Positions 54,890 to 64,000 of a stretch of DNA of 64,000 nt are shown piece by piece. The notes under the pieces were generated by a model that saw only the letters and a program-made list of their open reading frames with translations, had not been told where the DNA came from and ran no database searches. Origin of the DNA: Saccharum officinarum (taxonomy: Eukaryota; Streptophyta; Magnoliopsida; Poales; Poaceae); NCBI GenBank assembly GCA_020631735.1, contig CM036197.1, forward strand, positions 44,935,880-44,999,879. The letters run 5' to 3'. Numbering within the stretch: the stretch's first letter is position 1; every line of letters begins with the position of its first letter. The translations under genes were made by a program, and so were the position numbers.

Positions 54890-55575
54890 TCTATTTATTC
54901 TCGACTATTATATCATCATAAAATCAACAGTGGTATTTTTTCTTTCTTTTTCTCATTGAAAACATAATTTCTAGATCTTCTACTTGATACGTATAGTCCA
55001 TTTATTCTCAGTCATTAGATCATCATAAAGTCTAATGATCCATATCGTTTTTTTTCCTGATTGATGTCAGAATTTTTAGGCCTTGTATTTGACAGCAATA
55101 CTCTATTTGTTCCCGGTTGTTAAATCATAATAAAATCCAATGATGCATATTTCTTTATTTTTCTGATTAATGTCATAATCTCTGGGCCTTATTTTGACAT
55201 GAATACTCTACCCAGCTAGATTCATCATAAAATTCGACGTACATGTTATTTTCCTTTTTCCAATTAATAGCGTACTCTATTTGTTCTTGTCTGTTAGATC
55301 CTCGTAAAACCTAATAGTGCAAATTCTTTTCTTTTATTATCTCAAATTTTTAGGTCTCAAATTTAATATAGATGCTCTATTTATCCTTGGTAGTTAGATC
55401 GTCATAAAATCTAATGGTCCATATTCTTTTATTTTTGATACTCTATTTATTCTCGACCGTTAGATTATTATAAAATCCAACAGTCCATGTTCTTATTTTA
55501 ATACCCTATATTTATTCTCGTACTTAGATCATCATAAAATCATGAAACCCAATGGTGAATATTCTTTTCTTTTAG
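54890..55575 (+). repeat. Degenerate tandem repeat, about eight ~70-105-bp units
   Basis: Each unit reads ATACTCTATTTATTCTCG, then GTTAGATCATCATAAAATC, AATGGTCCATATTCTTTT and often TTTCTAGGTCTT. Starts lie near 54893, 54999, 55101, 55202, 55270, 55370, 55437 and 55500. Confidence 0.8.
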
Positions 55576-55855
55576 GAGTGAATTATTGGAAATTATTGGA
55601 GATTGTCTTATTTATTTCTTACAATAATTTTAACGAGTTGAAAAACTCCGTGATTTTGAAAAGAAATTGTTGGAACTCTTGGAGATGCTCTTAGGACGGC
55701 CCTCTTTTGCCACTTGTCTCTAAGTTGTCCATCGTCAAAAACAAAAAAAAAACTAATATTAACTACTACCTATAAATAGAATTATTTTCATGGCACTGCA
55801 GCACTCTAACACCTAGCCCTAAATAGTGAACGGGCCAAGAAAACATGAAAAAAGA

Positions 55856-56117
55856 TACTCCCTCTATTCTAAAACAGAAGATATTCTCATTTTCCAAGAA
55901 GTCAATATTTTTTTTAACTTTGACCAATTATATATAAAAAGTATTAATATTTATAATATATAATCAGTATCATTAGATAGATCTGTGAATTTACTTTCAT
56001 AATAAACTTATTTGAAAATATAAATGTTGCACGTATTGTCTACAAATCTAATCAAAGTTGAAAAAGTTTGAACTACATGCATCCCATAACATCTTACTTT
56101 CTGGGACGGAGGGAGTA
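55856..56117. mobile_element. Stowaway MITE, complete
   Basis: 55858-56115 (258 bp) begins CTCCCTCTATTCTAAAACAG and ends TTTCTGGGACGGAGGGAG, with TA on both sides. The minus-strand frame at 56008-56334 crosses its end and is not a gene. Confidence 0.88.
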
Positions 56118-56405
56118 TACAGTCAAGAAAACTGGTATTATAAGTCCTAAAATTAATTAAACAATGCAATGCCATTTCAATCATAGTTGCAATCCTAAGT
56201 TTCAAATTTAACCCTAGAGCACACAAAAAAAAGGAACAAAGAACATGCCCGACTTCAAATGGATTTAGAGTCAAAGGGAAGTGTGATTTATCGGAGAATC
56301 GATGCCAACACAAATAATGCATCAAATACAACAAATTTGAGGGCTAAGAATTCGCCAAGAGGAGAGGAGAGAGAAGAGGTGGTGGGATCATGAACAAGTG
56401 AATTA

Positions 56406-56632
56406 GAGCAAGGCTAACAATTACAGTCAGTTGCTGACTGTGAGGTTTCTTGCGGCCTTCTCTCAGTCCACCTATATAATAGTTAGTCCTTCACTATCAC
56501 TATATGGTCGACTTGTCTCTCTCATATAGTTTCTAGGTTCTTGTGCCAGCTTAGCCCGCTTCTGCTCTCTCCTCTCCTCTCTTTTACACCTTAACATTTA
56601 GCCAATTTATAGCCTATTATTATTCTTGCTCT
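56406..56632. mobile_element. Tourist-like MITE
   Basis: Begins GAGCAAGGCTAACAAT and ends ATTATTATTCTTGCTC, imperfect inverted termini. Flanks TTA and TTG differ by one base. Confidence 0.65.
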
Positions 56633-57042
56633 TGGAGGGAGAAACAAGAGGCTCAGCGTGGATTTAAGGGCCTAGCGCCCTGTTGGATTCTACGTAGCAT
56701 TTGTCAGCGAGGGAAGATCCGATGTGGCAGGGGTCGGTGTTCATCTGACTTCGCGTCCAGCCTCATATCTTGACGTTTCTCCCTAGGACGTCGAGCTTCA
56801 GATTTATTTTTAGAAAAAAAGGTTTCCACAAGGATCTATTTGTGATAAAGTTTTCATAAAGAGCTAAAATGCAAAATTCTCACGTCTTTAGGTTGTCCTC
56901 GCTTTCTCCTCGACGTACCAGGGCGGAGGGGGAAGGACAAGGGGAGTTCGTCGGCTCTTTGGTAGGCGCTCACTCGACTTACTCTGCCTCCGCGGTTCGC
57001 GCCGCGCTGCCCCTCCTTATCCGCCTCTGCTGCTGCATCGCA

Positions 57043-57790
57043 ATGTCCCAATCCCAGAGCGAGGCGGCCATACGCCGTGCGGGGGCGGTCTTGGCGCTCG
57101 CCGCGGCGTCCGCGCTCATCATAGGCTTCCCCGCGGTCACAGCGCGTGCGCATGTCGTGCTGGCCCTGCACACCATCCTGCTGCCCGGCTGTGCCGCGGT
57201 GCTGCTCTCCCCGACTCATGGCGCCGTGGCTGACCTCGCGCACCGGGACACGGCCCTCGGCGCGCCGGCGCGCGCCCGTCAGATTGCTGCGGTGGCTCGG
57301 CTTCGCCGGCATCGTGCTTTACACGCTCTACGTGACCGGCGACGTCGCCGCGCGGAAGGAGGCCGCAGCGGAGGCGGAGTGGCCGGACACGGTCAAAGGT
57401 TTTCTTCTCTTCCTGATGTTTTTGGTTGGAGTTTGAGCAGTCTACCTTTCCATGATGAGGGAAAGGGGTGGCCCACCGCGACCGCTGGCAACGGCGGCGG
57501 CGGAGCCGGAGGCGTCGTTGGACAGGGCGGAAGTTTGGGCAGTTTACCTGCCCATGGTCGCGATGGACACGGGAAAGGGTGGCCCGCCACCGCGGCTGCC
57601 GGCAGCGGCGGCGGAAGAAGACCATGACAGCGGGGAGGTCAACGCCATAACCCCCAAGCCTGCTTGCATCGTTGTTGTTGACACAAAGGTTTGGAATATG
57701 CATGACTTCGTCTTTACTTATCTTGGAATCTCTCAAGGTCAGCCGTCTTACTAAACGTATTTCTGTATTTCCTCAGCTCTGAACACGGAG
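57043..57790 (+). pseudogene. Four-helix membrane protein gene, broken copy B
   Basis: Duplicate of the gene at 38470. The first 60 residues are collinear (MSQSQSEAAIRRAGAVLALA, then AHVVLALHTILLPGCAAVLL), as is the leader from about 56880. Two lesions follow. A 2-bp loss in the GCGCGC run near 57275 shifts the frame before helix 3 (recovered in another frame as LLRWLGFAGIVLYTLYVTGD). The Trp codon after FLLFLMFLVGV is TGA at about 57435-57437. A ~100-bp tandem duplication (57430-57535 and 57536-57615) then repeats the AV-YL-M and PPRPLA-type text. The donor (ACAAAG|GTTTGG) and acceptor (CCTCAG|CTCTGA) are still recognisable. Confidence 0.85.
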
Positions 57791-57939
57791 GTGGGAACTG
57801 GGAAGACAAAAAAAAAAGCCTCTTTGCGTTGAAACATGGCGATTGTATGACCCTTGTTTTGGTAGCCGGCTCGGGTTCCTTCATATGTTCAAAAAACGGT
57901 CATTTTTCCCTAACAGTTTTTTAACATTCATTCAGGGTT

Positions 57940-58310
57940 ATCGGCATCGCGCAGTGCATCGGTGAGACTGGCAGAAAGAAACCAGAGATGTCGTTAATTA
58001 AACCGATGGAAGTTTTGTTCATCCTAGGCCCTAGTGTACGGTCTGCCCTAGTTCGCGTCTTAAACACTGCTTCAGAGTTTACATTAGGACCTCCGACCGG
58101 CGGCGATGCGCCGGCGACAGACAGAGGCGAGACTGCACTCCACGCTGTCATCGCCTGCTTGTCCATGCCAGTACATATGACACGTGACAAAGTCCTGCTT
58201 GTCACTTCTGACTTGCCCCACGAGACGATCGTCGATCGATATGGATCACCGATAGGGACGGCATCTTCGTGTGCCCGAACGTCCAAAGTCAAGTCTTCCC
58301 CTCGATTACA
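57940..58310. repeat. Segmental duplication block B3 (pairs with 42480-42830)
   Basis: Second copy, same orientation. Long frames here on both strands (57988-58695 plus, 57921-58604 minus) overlap fully. The plus frame is not kept in the A copy, so I do not call a gene. Confidence 0.82.
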
Positions 58311-59326
58311 CGGGAGCCGCAGAAAGCGGGTCAAAAGAAAGGAAGGTGGAAGGGACGGCCGTCGGCCGGACAGGAAGGATGGTGTAGGCTTAGCCAGCTG
58401 GCCGCCCCTGCGCTGCGCATCCATGCACGGAGGTCCAAGGCTGGTACCGGTACGGCGAACGAGCATGCAGACTGCACGACATGGCCGAGCGTTCATTTTA
58501 AGTCCGCTTACGTGTCGCTGTGTCGGTCCTAGAGTTGCCGATGCAGCAAAGAGTACAAATTTTCCAGAGCCACGATTGCCATCTTTGAGTAAGCCGGATT
58601 TCATCGGTCATTCTTATCCCGTTATCCGCCAGGCGGAGTATATTCTTGTTTGGGCGTTTTGGCCACATATGCGTGCCGTGTTGGTTGGCGATTGAGCACT
58701 TTGATTCGCCACTCTCGCCGGCTGCGAATCATGCTCTGTGCCGAGGACAACCGGTAATTCTTCGTTCCGGTCGCCGTCGCAGCGCCCTCGTTCCCCCGCC
58801 GATGCCAAGTGCATCGGAGTTACCACCACGCCGACAAACACCGGCGCCCTCGTTCCCCCGCCGATGACGCGAGCAATTTTGTTGCGTATCCCCCTGACAC
58901 ACGGTGCCTACTATTTGTGTCCGCATTCCTTTTTGTCGATATGCCCCATGAATGGTCCAACCAACGAGACAAAGGCCTTCTTGTTAATTCGTTGGCGTAT
59001 TGCGTGCTCATAGTTTGGAGCTCAAGCCCCCTCGTTTTATACTATCAGATATCAGATACAAGAGTATAACAATAATGCTAGTAAAACGCAGTCGTGCTCA
59101 GGTCTGATAATTGCGACGGGAGGACGATGAAAGCGTTCTGAAAGATGGCGATTGTTCCATAAATAAATAAATAAATCTATAAAAGAACAGGAGGCAAGGA
59201 GAGTAGCATAATTAATACGTATAAAACTTTTGATCATGCTTTACCAAAAAAAACTTTGGTCATGCTCTGTATTGGTCGAGTCGGTTGTACATTCCTACTA
59301 GTAGTTATCACTTGTCAAGTTGTGCA
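58311..59326. other. Spacer, no gene supported
   Basis: Includes a tandem repeat of about 80 bp near 58780-58870 (CGCCCTCGTTCCCCCGCCGA twice) and a GATGGCGATTGTTCCATAAA motif near 59143, related to 39209. Confidence 0.5.
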
Positions 59327-60018
59327 TACTCCCTCCGTTTCAAAATGTTTGTCGTTTTCGGTTTTCGTACCGCACATTTGACTCAATTTGTAGAAAATAC
59401 GTGCAACATTTGTATCCACAAATAATTTTTTTTCTCGAACACGCAGGAGATCTGCGTATCATTGCATTAAGAAGAAGAAAGAGTTTTCAGTACAACCAAC
59501 GCGCATCCGGCACGCTAGGTGGTCAACAGCTGGACCAACCTAGCAAAATGTTCCCTGGGTCGATATTACATAAATGAATCAACCAAAATGCGCTCACCGC
59601 CGCGCCCTACGGGTCCTCCTGGAAGAGGTCGCAAGCGCGTCCGTCGTACGCTGGGAACAGCGCGTCCAAGGCCTCCACCTGGCTCGACGATAAGGTCCAA
59701 GAACGCAGGGAGTCGAGCATCTCCTTAGGCGCGGGTGAAACCAGTGCGGTCGGCGGCGCGATCCCCAGTCGCTGGTTGAGGAGAACCTCGCCCCGCCGGG
59801 AGGCCGGAATGTGCGCCAATAGTTGGGCGGCAATCCGTCTGCTCCTGGGTCGGATAGGCGGGGGCCTCCTGACTGGCGTCCTTATTAAAAACTAGACTTA
59901 AAGATCTTTTCAATGATATTAATTATGTACTGTAAATATTAATATTTTTTAATATATATTTTTTTAAAGTTATTTCTCGGGAAGCGAAAGCAACAAACAT
60001 TTTGGAAGGGAGGGAGTA
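59327..60018. mobile_element. Stowaway MITE split by a retroelement fragment
   Basis: Left end CTCCCTCCGTTTCAAAATG at 59329, right end CATTTTGGAAGGGAGGGAG at 60016, with TA on both sides. The middle (about 59424-59890) is foreign. Confidence 0.85.
59424..59890 (-). mobile_element. Retroelement 3' fragment (LINE-type tail) nested in Stowaway
   Basis: A T-run followed by CTCGAACACGCAGGAGATCT and GCATTAAGAAGAAG is the inverted form of a common grass LINE 3' end. Its minus strand has a 70-codon frame (LLNQRLGIAPPTALVSPAPK, then EMLDSLRSWTLSSSQVEALD) of unidentified domain. Confidence 0.6.
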
Positions 60019-60174
60019 TGTGGTATTTTTGGTGAACGTGTTATTTCTGTTGCTCACAGTACACCAGTTTTTGTAGTGTACTCCTATGTAATCCTAATCC
60101 ATAGATGTACGCGACGCGACTACACATTTAAGAAATGGCAAACTGCATCATACGTGGTGATGTACTGATGTCTG

Positions 60175-60409
60175 CTCCCTTCGTCCAATTGATAGTGTCA
60201 TTTTTTACTTTTAAACTTCTTGTTTGGCCCTTCATTTTATTCAAACTTTTTTATGCAAATAATAAAATAAGTAAATTATTATTAAAGTATCTCTAATGAT
60301 AAAATAAGTCATAACAAAATAAATAATATTTATGTAAAAATTTTGAATAAGACAAACAGTCAAAGAAGTCTACAAGTCAAAAACGACATTTTCAATGGAA
60401 CAGGAGGAG
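60175..60409. mobile_element. Stowaway-like MITE
   Basis: CTCCCTTCGTCCAATTGATA at left and TTTTCAATGGAACAGGAGGAG at right. The right TA is present, the left flank is TG. Mid-age copy. Confidence 0.7.
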
Positions 60410-60542
60410 TAGATGCTTTTCTGCCCTCTTGACCACGTCAAAAGAAAACACGGAGGCAAATGGCTATTTGATCCATTAGTTAATTAGTTAATATAGTTAG
60501 AAGCTAAAATTATAAAATAGGCTTGCTAATAAATCTACTAAC

Positions 60543-63500
60543 TGTAACAGAACCGTCCAAATTATAAGAGTACAAGTACAAAAATAATCACCGGAGTGAT
60601 CAAATTCTCGCACTTGAGCCCATATAACTCCGGTAGTCCAATGAAATCACGGGGGATTTCAAACCAACCAACATACAAGCCAAGATCGTAGTGATTCAAC
60701 ATAACAAGTCACATGTTACAACCATTTCACAAGTAATTCAATATACATCGGAGTTTAACATAGTTATTACAACTTAGTTTGAAAAGTAGCGGAACCAAAG
60801 TAATTTGAAACTAACATTTATCTTATTTCAAATACATGCCAGTACCAACGTCGACTTCCAACAAAAGCATTAGAGAGAAGATAACTTAGACGGATCACGC
60901 CCGTGATCACACTCCGCCTCTACGGCAGGAGCCAACCAACTCTTGCAGTCGCCATGATATATCACAACCTGCAACAAGTGGGGATAAAACCCTGAGTATG
61001 ACAAAGTACTCAGCTAGACTTACCCGTCAGAAACCAGAAATAAAGTGACACCAAGGATCATGCAAGGCTGATATAAAGTGGGCTAGCTTGACAACATTTT
61101 GCATAAAAAGCTTAATATAGATGATCGATCATTAATGCTTAAGCATCAAGTTATTTATCATTAACCTATCATCTATATTAGAACCTGTACTAGAGCACTC
61201 ACTTTATTAAGAGCAAACAATATTAACCATAGCAGGTATAAATTGAGGCAACCTTTCCATCGTGATCCAATTAACCATTAGTTCAATTTAATTGAATCTA
61301 CGTTGCCACTGCTCAAGTCAAGTGCTCACTAACCGGGAGCGACGGCGATTCGAATCGAATTCCTATCCAGCTGGAGGGGTATTTCTAACACTCACCGCGC
61401 AGGCCCCTGCCAGGGTCGCACAAGCCACCTTTTCATATGATTCAGGAATCGCGCGTCCGAATGATGTCGCGACCCCAAGGGCGACACTCTGCCAGGTGAT
61501 AGGGACTCTAACCCCCCCTTGGTCTCACGTCAATGTCCCCAAGCACATCCTTTCTCTCCTCCAAGAAGCAACCTACCATTCGATTCTCGGCCTGAATCAC
61601 ATTACTCGGCTTCGCGGTTGGAACGACTTATCCGGCCAACTAAGTGTTAGACTGCGTTCAACATGACTCAAGGACGTACAGCGAATCGGTCCTTAAACGA
61701 CTCAGACGGGGATAGATTCACACCCAAGACCTCCATGCCTTGTTGCTTCACTATCGTCATCCCGCCCGGTCTCATTTTATTTTTATTAACACATGGTTCC
61801 ATTCCACGATAGCAATTGTAGCCAACCGTGCCATATATGAATATCCCTATATCTCGCAGGTGACAGGAAATCACCTGACTTCTACCGCTTAAAGCAGGGC
61901 TAAGCATCTACTCAATCCTAGTCTATGTAGGATTTAAGGATTCATATATCTTGACAAGGAATGATATAATGCAGCAAGGGTTTCCAACCAACTTCTACCA
62001 CTTAATGCAACAATACTTATAACATATATAGAATTAATTGCTTTGAAGGTAGGAGGCTTATAATGCTCCGGGGCTTGTCTGGGATCCAACTCAAGTTAGA
62101 GTATGTCAGATGAATTCACTTGGCGAGCATCCTCCCATCTAGCACTTGCCCGATCCTTCTATCTTCGGGATGGATCCACCAAACACTGTCTTCAGGTTTG
62201 GCTCCAACGCCACATCCTTCACACGTTTCTGCTAGCGTACCTATATGAGATGCAACCATGCACATGTGTGAATGCATAGAAGTGAAATAAACAAAGCAAT
62301 CAAGCAAACATACCAAAGTTCACATAAGCACCTAGAGCTAATTAACTTAATTCTTATTAGGGCATAACATAGAAGATTGCAAGCACATCAATCAAGACAC
62401 AAGTCTTATAAGATCCTAGGGTACCAACCCAAGTACTTTCAAAGGTATGAGTCAAACTTCAACACACTAGCATGACAAAGTTAATCAAAGCACAACAACT
62501 AAAATCTATCACTTTCTAGACATCCATACAGTAGCTTCATAATTCAATCATATCTGGAGTTTTATAAATCCAAATGACTTAAAAGAAGACATTATGGAAA
62601 GCTTATAAAATTATCTACATTTCATATAATATCATCACAGCATGATTCATAAGTTAAATAAGTCAAAAATACAAAGTTCCAGAATCTGTTCCTGACAAAC
62701 AGAGAGCAAGCAATTCTGTACCCTAACTTTAAACAGCTATAACTCCTAAACCACATTGTTAAATGCCACCAAATTTTAACAGAAGCTAGATACATAAATT
62801 ATCTACAACTTTTGTATAAATAAGTTTCACAACAAAGCACATTATCATGAAGAACTTTGCTAAGTTCCCAGATCTGTCCAGAAACCTCATTTGCAAGAAA
62901 TAATTATTAACTTATGTTGCAAACATATAATTAGACAAAACCAACTTTACCAACATATCACACATGACTAATGAACACCAGAAAACATAGTGTCCATTCC
63001 TAAATAAATTCTTTTAATACATTTTCTTAATTTATTTAGATCATTAGGTGGAATTATGACCACATCATAAAGATATTCAATAAATTCTACCAAAATTACA
63101 GGGGTCTACAAATACTCTCAAAAGTCTACTGTACAAATTTCAAGCTAATTGGACATGTATCTCAACCTCTATGAAAAAGACAAATAGCTATGGCAATAAA
63201 TCATGTGAGAGCAAGTTAAACCTAAAACTCAATATTTTCTATGAACACAAGGCCATATTATGAATCAATATGATAGAGAAACATCATACTAAGGTAATGG
63301 AACAACATTTTCTATTTTACCATTTATATATTATTTATAAGCTATTTATCAAGCTATAAACAAGTTAAATCAATAACTTGAGCATACAGTAAGCAATGAC
63401 CATGAAATTTATACCACAGTACATCCATGGCATGACAATCCTACCATAAAAATTTCACATCAATTGGAGTACCACAACTCAAGATATAAAAATAACAAGA

Positions 63501-63830
63501 AAAACAAGTATTTATTTTCAATTTAACAAGATCTAGGTAAAACATCCTGAAACCCAGAAACAACCTATAAGTTTTATATTTTTTTTAGACAATGCATATT
63601 ACTAGAAGACCAACAAAATTGGAATCACTAATTTTGGACTTCTAAAACTCCAGATATTGATGAAAGCAAGTTAATCCATTTCCAAAACCACTTTTCACTA
63701 ATGAATTTTTACAGCACAAACACATGCATGCATGGCATAACTGATTACCCTAACATGCAGAGCACTTTACAAGGATTCCAACAAAATAAATTGCACAATT
63801 TTTTGAGCTACCAAATATAAGATATAGATT
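60543..63830. repeat. Probable long LTR-type repeat, 3' end not in view
   Basis: Non-coding, AT-rich and repeat-like, starting TGTAACAGAACCGTCC. It contains stretches that read like widespread grass retroelement text (GATCACGCCCGTGATCACAC, CCTACGGCAGG-like, AACAAGTGGGGATAAAACCC, CTGAGTA). No gag/pol frame is in the window; frames at 61292-62316 are shadows. An LTR assignment is inference from texture and the TG start. Confidence 0.45.
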
Positions 63831-64000
63831 TTACAAGATAAAAGAAAAATCTGTAAATTCGGGCACCAAATGAAATCGGGCGGGACCCACATGTCATACT
63901 CCCACTGTCTTCTTCTTCCTCCGGTTCGCATTACGTGAAGCTGAATGGGAGGAGGCCGGTTCGGCCGGCAACAGAGGCGGCGCCGGCGGTGAGCGGCGGT
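63831..64000. other. GC-rich end of window
   Basis: Composition changes to GC-rich with GGCGGCGCCGGCGGTGAGCG at the edge, possibly the start of another gene or of the repeat interior. Too short to judge. Confidence 0.3.

Noticed and set aside
57921..58695. Long overlapping frames on both strands (235 and 227 codons)
   Set aside because: They overlap completely, have no domain, and the plus frame is broken in the duplicate at 42480-42830, so constraint is lacking.
1..64000. CRISPR array, operon, riboswitch or other prokaryote-type system
   Set aside because: Sequence is plant nuclear; tandem repeats seen are transposon or satellite type without regular repeat-spacer structure.

Overview
The window is plant nuclear DNA from a grass. 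Genes are spliced with GT/AG introns, coding regions are GC-rich, and the spaces between genes are packed with grass-type MITEs, SINEs, LINE 3' ends and Mutator-like sequence. The mix of repeats fits a panicoid grass (sorghum, sugarcane or Miscanthus-like), but species cannot be fixed by reading alone. A 100-N gap at 2316-2415 and long homopolymers show this is draft assembly.

Layout. 0-1.3 kb: the 3' part of a ribosomal protein L3 (RPL3) gene with two 1-bp frameshifts. 2.3-8 kb: assembly gap, unassigned repeat, a decayed Mutator-like (MULE) transposase and a GRF-zinc-finger-like relic on the opposite strand. 8.3-9.9 kb: a 1.2-kb palindrome and a tRNA-derived SINE with target-site duplication (TSD). 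10-12.2 kb: repeats. 12.2-14.2 kb: a tRNA-Arg(CCG) gene and an intact P-class PPR gene. 15.5-20.5 kb: LINE end and other repeats. 21.3-24.5 kb: a complete ten-coding-exon UDP-arabinose 4-epimerase gene, the best-preserved metabolic gene here. 25.7-26.4 kb: a small membrane-protein gene (minus strand) split by a hAT-type MITE. 27-34 kb: mostly MITEs. 34.7-42.8 kb and 49.7-58.3 kb: two diverged copies of a local duplication in the same orientation. Each carries a four-helix membrane protein gene, intact in copy A (38.5 kb) and broken in copy B (57.0 kb). Between them lie a LINE with a 17-bp TSD and a damaged B3-domain gene (46.2-47.1 kb). 58-64 kb: nested MITEs and a probable long LTR-type repeat running to the window end.

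The genes do not form a pathway or operon. RPL3 serves cytosolic translation, the tRNA serves Arg-CGG decoding, the PPR protein probably acts on organelle RNA, and the epimerase makes UDP-arabinose for cell walls. I saw no clear new molecular system. The most informative signals are the duplication with its intact/pseudogene pair, the hAT insertion that cleanly splits a coding frame, the 1.23-kb Mutator-type element with ~500-bp inverted arms and a perfect 10-bp TSD, and the palindrome with CACTA-like ends inside its arms. All coordinates were read by eye, so repeat edges without a stated TSD are approximate.
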